Source: Inonotus obliquus (lineage: Eukaryota > Basidiomycota > Agaricomycetes > Hymenochaetales > Hymenochaetaceae). Taken from it: 64,000 bases of DNA. Below, one piece after another: positions 57,001 to 64,000 of this stretch. Position 1 is the first letter of the stretch. Each line of letters starts with the position of its first letter. The DNA is taken from the NCBI GenBank assembly GCA_032164295.1, contig JAJHTX010000001.1, forward strand, positions 1,240,001-1,304,000, in the 5' to 3' direction. The translations under genes and the position numbers were made by a program. Below the pieces are notes generated by a model. It made no database searches, was not told the DNA's origin, and saw only the letters and a program-made list of their open reading frames with translations.

Positions 57001-58581
57001 TCCGCGGCCGCGGCCTGAACAGACGCCCGCTAGGATATGGCGGGCATATGGACGGTTTAAATCGCCAAACAAATGTCGCCAAACAACAAGAGTATGTTCC
57101 TTTGGCGCTCGTCAATGGACGTAAACCATTTCAACATCAAATACCGTATACGGGCCATGCACTACCGCAAATGGATCCACGTGGACTCGGTCAGCTTATT
57201 CCTTCGGCGTCCACGGAGACTGATTCCTCCACTTTACGTTCGTTGAATAGCTTTGATGCGAAGGCCGATGTAGACACCTCCCATGAAACAGATTCAAAGA
57301 CAGCTGTGTCCATTTCTCCCCCTCCAACCATCCCTACCATGTCGGCTTCTGCATCGGGCCTTATTGGCTCCAATTCTCCGCAAGGCGTACCATCATCCCA
57401 ATTCAACTATTACCCGCCGCATACATGGGCGTCGTCACCTTACGGTGTCCAGATGCATTATCCGATACCGTACGGAGCATATGGTGGAATGATGCCTCCC
57501 GCGCCTGCACCTTTTACAGCAGCGAGCCAGGGTGCAGATGCGATCCCTGACACATCGGTGCAGTGGGGCCATATGTATAGAGTATGTTCTGATTTCCGTT
57601 TGAAGGGTGTCAAGTATCTGACTTCTATACGATTAGCCCACCGCCCCATATGCACCATATCCATATGTGATAGCTCCAACCGCTAGCACTGACCCATCTC
57701 ATCCGGCGACTATGTCGTCTTCGCAACCCACCACTCCTCTTAAAGGACAACCTCCACTTCATGCAACCGCTTTTATTCAAGGTGAACGTGGAGTGCTCTT
57801 TCCTGTTTACCAACCAGAGGCCTTGAGCAACTACATGCATAGCTCTTCGCCACCACAGAGCACGGCTACTTCGCATGCGGCTGCGATAGGCTCTGGATCC
57901 ACTTTTTCTGGACAGCAGCATACGGTTCTTAGCACCGCGCCAATGTGGCCATGCTACCCGCACGGACCCCAATTCATCGCGTACCCGGTCCCACCAGCGC
58001 CAGCGGTGGGCATTGCCTCAGCAGCCACACCGCCTTCGTCAGGCCACCAGCACGCTACCCACAACCAAGCGCACAGTCAACTTCTTCAGGCTTCTGGCTC
58101 CTATTCTGGTACAGGGCCTATGGTCTCTGGGTCGCAGCCGACTTTTGCTCCAAGAGCATCCGGAGTAGGCATGCAGAGTATGCCACCCGTCTATTTTGTA
58201 GCACCTCATCAAGGCAACTCCAGTACTTCGCCCTCCGCACCACGTTCTCACGCGGGACTTACGGCGCCTACGGTCACGCCAGAGCGGTCAAACATGTATT
58301 CCAATAAGTATCCACCACGACGTGACCCAGCGCTTCACCATGGTCGTGGCGGACAGTACTCGCATACTCGTGGATCCGATTTCGGTACTGCAAAATCTTC
58401 CTCAACCGCCCGTCCGACGAGCGGTCTGGTGAACACACCTAGTGGAGACCATCATTATTCATCCCAGCAACGCCAGCGGAGCGCATCGGGTGCGCCTCCC
58501 CTACAGTTAGGATTCAACACGCATATACAGGATCATATACAGGACGGTGGACAGCAGTGGATGCGCAATGTGCAACAGTAA
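54059..58581 (+). CDS. Large RNA-binding protein with several RRMs
   Basis: About ten exons read in frame from 54059 to 58581 (over 1,200 residues). RRM 1 begins NASVFVGSLPPDTDE and has RNP1 KGGLCAFVQC. A second, weaker RRM-like block is AFGPLESFRTLT to TLGRIEHLTVTWA. A third is canonical: TVFVGGL (RNP2), then LREIFEKYGEVQKVHIV and KAGFAFVTF (RNP1), followed by QIRVQIRDMFPQRGGFKFRGRG. Long Ser/Pro linkers separate them. The C-terminus is rich in Pro, Gln, Tyr and His, prion-like in composition. The intron between FTDLKFDAQ and AFGPLE appears to be GC-AG (donor GCGAGT near 55270). The family is unclear; it is probably an mRNA regulator. A split into two genes is possible but the frames join well. 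Confidence 0.78.
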
Positions 58582-59058
58582 TGGTTAGGAAGGAAAGCAA
58601 TGCATCTGCCGACCGACCACTTGGATGAAAACCAAAAACAGCTTCACGTTTCTTATCGATCTCATATTCCTGATTCTTCGAAAAATACTTCTGGCTTTCT
58701 ATTGTTCGCGTTTGTCGGTGCCATTCTTTGACCTTGCTCCATTTATACAGTTCGCATCGGGAGATTTCGTCTGCTTCTTGCATTTCCGGTTCCTGCGCTC
58801 TCTCCCAATGTTTTTCAAGCACATATAAGACACCACTACCCTCCTGTCATTCTTCACCCGACTTACTCTATTCGCTCGTTGCACTGCTTCCTTTAAAATA
58901 ATTAAGAAAACAAATTATGTATTCATTGCATTGTCCCGTTGGTCCAAACAGCAGGAAAAGTTAAAATAGGAATAAGTACATATGAAGAAATAAATACGAC
59001 GTGTATCTATGAGATTCCCAGTCCGTGAGCGTCAAAGCGATGCCATTGCATCTAAAAC
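58582..59058. other. Convergent 3' region between the RRM gene and the lipase
   Basis: About 480 bases between two stop codons, with T-rich sequence on the plus strand and no recognised gene. The open frames on both strands here are short and uninformative. Confidence 0.5.
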
Positions 59059-60941
59059 TTAGACGTCTAATATCCGTGTCTGTTTGTGTGCGTCTATGCT
59101 ATCTAAATAATCTCCTAGGTCTTCCCAAAATTTCTCCTGGCGGGAGGAACCGACCCATAGAGGAAGAATCGAAAGGTGATGAGCGTCCTCAAGGGTATAT
59201 ACGTTCCATACACCTGGTTCTAACCCTACTAAGCGGTCTTTTTCGGAAACTCGCTGTTGTTCTCGTTGTTGCTGTAATAGTAAACGAGGCGATGAGAGCG
59301 CTTCGTGGTGTACGCAACGTGTGGCTGAACATTCACGCGGATGCCACTGAGAGAAGACGGGTACGACACCGTCGTTTGCCCAGTAATGCTCGCTTAGTGT
59401 TGGCTGATCGATCGTGGATTCGACTCGGAGATGGATGGGAGTTGGAGTTGGGAGTGGTGGTGTAGATGGACATGTACAAGGTTTGACTCGGACTGGGAAA
59501 GTGCACTGGCACTGGCACTGGCAGAATTCGGAGTCAGAGTCGGAGTTGGAGTTATCCTTGTCCTCGTCGATGTCGGCATCGTTGTCTTCGGATTCAAGTT
59601 CTAGGCTTGATGGTGTAATACTTCCACAATTATCATCTTGGGATGGGGATGGGTCCGATGATGGAAGGAAGGAGGGTCGAGGTAATAGGGAGTCAAAGTC
59701 AAATGACCCGATTGATAATGCCGAGAAGTATAACGGTGGGATTCGCATGTCAGATAACGGAGGGCTGTGTTTCCCGTCTTCTGTCGATATAGCTCTCGTC
59801 TAAATAGAAGTCCAAGTCAAAATCAGCGTCCTGGGTAACGTGCGACTGTAAAAAAAAGACCACTTACGAAAAACGCCGTAAAACTCATATAGAACGTATT
59901 ATCATTACAGAATCCTTCACCCTCCGCGTCTCTCTCATCAGCAGCTTCGAACGTAACGTCAAACGGCGTAGCATCCCTCCCTTCCGCCCAATCGCTTTTC
60001 CATAAATGGCGTAAGAACTCGGTGAAAGAGCATTCTTGGTAGGATAATGAACGACTATCGGCGTGGAGGTCTAATGCGTGAGGAAGGAGGGGGGAGAAAT
60101 AGGAGAGGACGTGGACTGCTTTTGCTATCAAGGATCCGACTGAGAATGGTCGAACGGCAGGGGCGTTGTCTGTCCTCTCGCCGAGCGTGTAGACGAGTTG
60201 GGTTCCTCTGAATGGTGTTGAGACTATTCAGAGATATCCTGGGATGAATTTATGATTGGTGTTGAACTGAATGATAGCAACAGACCTGTAGTTACGGAAA
60301 TTAACATATCAGGGTGCGCTTCTTGTCCATGTCCAAAGAAACCAATTGCCAATAAGTATTGAAGTTTCATAATCGTTGCTCCACCCTATATTCATTCGTA
60401 TGATTAGCGTGTGCGTGGCATGATATAAAACAAATAGATAAGTAGATAAATAAAGACTAACGATAGAGTGACCGAGGAAATGCAATGGATTGGAAGCCGA
60501 CCAATTTGGATAGAGTCCCGTGGGATGATGTCGACCAAATCGCTTATGTCTATGTTGCCTCGCGTGCTCCTCTCCGTAATCCACTGTCCGAGATCACCGA
60601 TCGGTATAGCTCGATGTCCAAATGGCAGAGTAGACGTACCTATCCCTCCCTTGATAGTATAGTACAACTCACAAGCTCGATCGTGAAGTGAGCTAACAGG
60701 ACCAACACTGACCGTTACCGATCCAAACAAAGTAAATTAGCTCGATAAATTGGAGTTGGCGGGATGACGGAAAGGAATGAGCGGAAGCAAACCTTGCAAT
60801 CATGACCGTCCGTTTACCGAGCTTATTCTCGTAACCGCCAATATATTTTCTAACACGCGACCAAGCAACCGCTCCCGTTGTACTCAAGAACCCTTCAACG
60901 ATGATCAATGGAATAGGAGCCGAGAAATCAGAGTCCTTCAT
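59059..60941 (-). CDS. Alpha/beta-hydrolase lipase resembling bacterial family I.5
   Basis: Esterase/lipase with the hallmarks of bacterial family I.5 (Geobacillus-type) lipases. The N-terminal strand is PIPLIIVEGFLSTTG. Then VGPVSSLHDRACELYYTIKGG and VDYGEEHARQHRHKRFGR keep the histidine-rich segment that binds zinc in that family. The nucleophile elbow is LHFLGHSIGG, split by an intron after GHSI. ANDGVVPVFSQW carries the probable catalytic Asp, and LEDAHHLSILP the catalytic His. There is no signal peptide, so it is probably intracellular. Between the domain core and the last motifs lies a variable acidic insert (SDSDSE) and a CQCQCQC run encoded by a GGCACT repeat. Introns interrupt at about 60701-60862, 60586-60638, 60237-60381 and 59747-59870; joins are approximate. 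Confidence 0.82.
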
Positions 60942-61674
60942 TGAGAGTAGGACTCAAGTGGGCGAGTCGTGGTCGTGGTTGGTGTGAGAGTGAGCGAGCT
61001 GTGTTAGGCTGAGAGCGAATGACGGATGCATGATGAGTGCTGGCGATGGTTGTTCGATGGGAGAGTGAAGATCTGTGTGGGTCCCTTATCTAACTCTATA
61101 TTGGTAATCTGATCGGCGCCCATACACGTATCAAATCAAAACCTTATCTACCAGGCTACAGTGCAAGAGTGGAAGCAAAAACAAAAATTACCTACAACTA
61201 CAAAATTGTCCGCGAAATTCAAAATCAGGATAAGTACCGTGTTCCAAATAATTAATCAGTCAAGAAGGTCATCATCAAAATGGGCGGCGTTGAAGGAAAG
61301 GCGGAAAGGCGGAAAATATATGGAGGTGCGGAGAGGATAGCAAGCGGGAGAAGAAAGTCAGAGTAGAAATGTATTTATATTACAAGTCTAGAAAATGAGC
61401 TAATTCAGTAAGGAATGTATGTGATCAAAATATCAATTCACTTCGGAGCTAAAACGGAGACAAGATAATTTGAGATGACTCCGATAATGATCCCCTTTCG
61501 AGTCTCCCTTGCACGCTATTCCTGATGCGCTTGATTTGACGCAGTACGGAACGCCAAAAAAAGTTCAGCACGCATCAAACCAAAAATCAAGATTAATGTT
61601 CGCGGTAGGAAAGCATCCGTTCGGAGAAACCATCCGGGGGTTATTTGAGCATCGCACACGTTGACCGGTTACTG
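60942..61674. other. Intergenic region, no gene recognised
   Basis: Lies between the lipase start and the stop of the next minus-strand gene, so it includes the lipase promoter. The lipase-proximal part (60950-61100) contains repeats of GTGAG/GAGTG type. The rest is A-rich without open frames of note. Confidence 0.5.
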
Positions 61675-63442
61675 TTACTGTTGCTGTTGCTGGTACGTCG
61701 ACAAACGGTCACTTCCCGCCCGAGGAGGATATGCTTGTTGACTGCTATCCACGTAAATCTGGGAAAGTAAAATCTCGAGTGGTACTATGGAATGTTCGGG
61801 TACGGCACAAGTCCTTGCGCGAAGCCTTACCGCTTGAAAAAGCGCCTCCAGCCGATTCCAACGGTCTTCGTCGAATGTGTATCTATCACATGGAAGATAC
61901 TGCGATAAGGTCGCGCGACCATCGGACACCGGCGCCGGCGGCGGTCCTGGAAGATTCTGCGTTTGCGGTGTGATTGGAGAGATTGGAGAGACGTGCGAGT
62001 CGCTAGTGTTTGGTATAGGCGCCGCTTGGCTTTGTGTTTCACGCTCTCCTCGGTAGAGAGCTTCAGAATAAGCGTGAGGGTAAGGTTGGACATGCAAGCT
62101 TTGGATGTGTGTCGATGGCGTTGTTGGCGTTGGCAGATATTGCGCCTGACAGTTCGTCGGTTCCGGTTGCGATAGATAAGAGGGCTGGGGTTGATGGACT
62201 TGAGCATTGGAAGTGTATGTAGGAAGATGCGGAGGAGGTGGCCTGTAGGCATGATTTCGAACGGTGCTTCTTGCTATTGATGGAACCACAGAAGCAGGCT
62301 CGGATACGCGGCCTAGATCATTGCCATAGTTTCGTTCGTAGCCTTCAGGAAGATGAGAGACCGGCGGGGTAACGAGCTGAGGTGAATTTTGGAACTGTGG
62401 GCAAGAGAAGCCGTTTTGTGGCGGCGAAAGCTGCGCGAAGCCGATAAGGTGCTGCTTCTGCTGATACTCGATAGAAACGGGAGAATCTTGCAAGGATTCA
62501 TCGGGAGGCTTCAGGCTGGCCATTGGAGGTGGCTCAATCTTCAGGACCTCTTGGTTTCTTGTTTCCCTATTATTAGATGCCATTGAACCATTTGCGGCAG
62601 GAAGCATCGTGCCGTGTATTGCGGCACCCGTGCGGGAGAACTCGTCCTGGTGCTGCATCCTACGCTCATGTCCCGTAAATTTACGTCCACGGCGTGTGAA
62701 TAGGAGGTTCTCCCGTCCGAGTGGGTGGGAGTGCTGGTTGAAATCTTTTAGAAAACATGTTAGATTCAATTGAGTCATACGTAATGAGGGAAAAAAAGAA
62801 CGAACATTTTGCTTGAATGATAGAAGATTCAGAGTACGTCCTGTACCAAATCGATGCTGGGCAGCCTTCTTCTTCGATCTGAGTAGCAGTCAGTTGTTCA
62901 CATGACTTAATATCAAAGCAGATTGAACAAACGTTACGATTTGGACCAGCACGATTCCTGTCCGGGAGCGCGTTGACGTACCTGCACCTCGAGTTTTTGA
63001 AATTCCGGGAGCATGTCAGCTTGATGATTTCATTGAAACCGGGTGGGACAGTCTTCGACCGGCAAGTATCGGCTTTAACGAATTCGACCGATTCTTGGTC
63101 TTCGAGCTCTGAGCGCCAGGTGAGGAACGCTTCCAGTGACTGAAATTTGAGCGGATATTCTTCATCAGAATCCTCAGGGCCATAGTGCGGACGAGCTTGG
63201 CTTTGGAGCTGGTGAAGGTGAGGAGCCGTAATCTGTGCCTGAGCCGTCGGCGGATGGACGGAGCAGTCTATAAGAGGAGGAGGACAGGTGATGTGGACAT
63301 CCTGAAGAGATCGAGGAGGTAAGAGAGGTTGCATGAATGCCGGTTCGTTGTGGTGAGGAGGAGGAGGATGCGTTGGGAGGATTGCATCTGGATGGGAGGG
63401 AGGGCGATGGAAGGGAGAGTTGGTGGAGTAGTGGGAGTTCAT
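61675..63442 (-). CDS. Zinc-finger protein with FAR1/WRKY-GCM1-like pattern, probable transcription factor
   Basis: Two introns (about 62885-62938, donor GTTTGT; 62743-62805) give about 550 residues from the ATG at 63442; an upstream in-frame ATG at 63496 is also possible. The folded core starts LKFQSLEAFLTWRSELEDQESVEFV. It then has KLTCSRNFKNSRCRY, EEGCPASIWYR, and after the second intron KYFNQHSHPLGRENLLFTRRG. The spacing Cys ... Gly-Cys-Pro-Ala-x-Ile ... His-x-His-Pro matches the C2-HxH zinc domain of FAR1/MULE transposases and WRKY-GCM1 factors. No transposase catalytic part follows. Instead there is a Pro/Gln/Ser-rich, activation-like tail ending in a QQQQQ run. I infer a domesticated DNA-binding domain; partner and targets are unknown. 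Confidence 0.65.
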
Positions 63443-63496
63443 TGGAATTGTGCATGCGTGATAAACGTGTAGAAGTACATGGTGGTGGAAGGGCAA

Positions 63497-63854
63497 GGAC
63501 TGGCGAGGGGAAAGTGAGCAAGGGATACCCGGGCCAATATAGAGGGGGAAGGAAAACTGACGTACGTGTGAAACTATAGTAAATGTTTCTCAACCGATCA
63601 ATAATTCTAAACTCGGTGGCAGTGTTATCGTGAGCCACGAGGCGATCGAAGCTCTTCCGGAACCTTTTTTTGGTAACTCTCACCCGGCCTCCACTTCATC
63701 TCCCGCGGCAAGATTATGTAAATAACTGCTTCAACAGCAAGAATAAGTACATGATGAAAATGTCATTATTCAACTCGAGTGGTTCAAATCCGTGTGAGTA
63801 ATCAGTGCTAATCCGCAGTCCGTCCTCCTCCTTTAAGTCCGTGAATTAGTCCTT
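63497..63854. other. Intergenic region before the partial gene at the right edge
   Basis: About 360 bases with short A/T-rich parts and no gene. A GGTTCAAATCC string at 63781-63791 resembles a tRNA B-box but has no tRNA around it. Confidence 0.5.
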
Positions 63855-64000
63855 TTATAGAATAGTCCATGCTCCAACAATCGTCCCCGCAATCGTCCCG
63901 ATACTAATCCACACGCCTGGCGGAACAGACAATGCCGTAATAGCAGCACTACTGCTCACCGTCGTCTCATCCGTGTCCGGGAGCGGTGTGGCAATTGGAG
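63855..64000 (-). CDS. 3' end of a gene ending in a hydrophobic tail, possibly GPI-anchored (partial)
   Basis: The last 48 codons of a minus-strand gene that enters from beyond the window. The frame reads PIATPLPDTDETTVSSSAAI followed by TALSVPPGVWISIGTIAGTI and VGAWTIL, then TAA (63855-63857). A Thr/Ser-rich spacer with small residues (SSSAA) precedes a 20-residue hydrophobic end with no charged residues after it. That is the signature of a GPI-attachment signal on secreted or cell-surface fungal proteins. A tail-anchored membrane protein is the alternative. The rest of the gene is needed to decide. Confidence 0.55.
   Translation of the reverse strand, partial: PIATPLPDTDETTVSSSAAITALSVPPGVWISIGTIAGTIVGAWTIL

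Noticed and set aside
63760..63800. GGTTCAAATCC, a tRNA B-box-like string
   Set aside because: The flanking bases cannot form a T-arm or acceptor stem, and there is no matching A-box upstream.

Overview
The window is nuclear DNA of a filamentous basidiomycete fungus, most likely an Agaricomycete. Genes are packed with many 45-85 nt GT-AG introns, and each multi-exon gene joins cleanly only when these are removed. The gene set is fungal: SLA2, SHY1/SURF1, DMC1, BDP1, SWC3, CFD1, RPB6 and CWC25. The DUF6533-type 7-TM genes and the serine/proline-rich disordered proteins point to Agaricomycetes. No tRNA, rRNA, CRISPR array or complete transposon was seen.

Left edge (1-8.7 kb): a tandem duplication of a major facilitator transporter. 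The copy cut by the window edge carries an in-frame stop. The other copy (3161-5226) has open exons but a mutated intron donor. About 2.8 kb of unrecognised sequence follows, then a small unknown four-exon gene.

Housekeeping block (9-34 kb): CWC25 (spliceosome), a voltage-sensor-only membrane protein, a two-module EthD-like protein, a large serine-rich disordered protein, SLA2 (endocytic actin adaptor), SHY1/SURF1 (cytochrome oxidase assembly), DMC1 (meiotic recombinase), BDP1 (TFIIIB), SWC3 (SWR1 chromatin remodeller, with a 29-nt microexon) and a large coiled-coil membrane protein. Several pairs share very short divergent promoters: SLA2/SHY1 and BDP1/SWC3.

Accessory block (33.9-47.2 kb): the most unusual part. 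A unit of about 6 kb holds the 5' end of the membrane-protein gene, a secreted RNase T2 gene on + and a DUF6533-type 7-TM gene on -, facing each other tail to tail. It has been tandemly duplicated and its RNase/7-TM part amplified further. One RNase T2 gene (34568-35734) is intact. All other copies have decayed: RNase remnants, and three 7-TM copies with different lesions plus a promoter-only remnant.

Right part (47.2-64 kb): RPB6, CFD1, a serine-rich protein with a conserved C-terminal domain, a large multi-RRM protein, a lipase resembling bacterial family I.5, a zinc-finger protein with a FAR1/WRKY-GCM1-like pattern, and the 3' end of a gene whose product ends in a hydrophobic tail.
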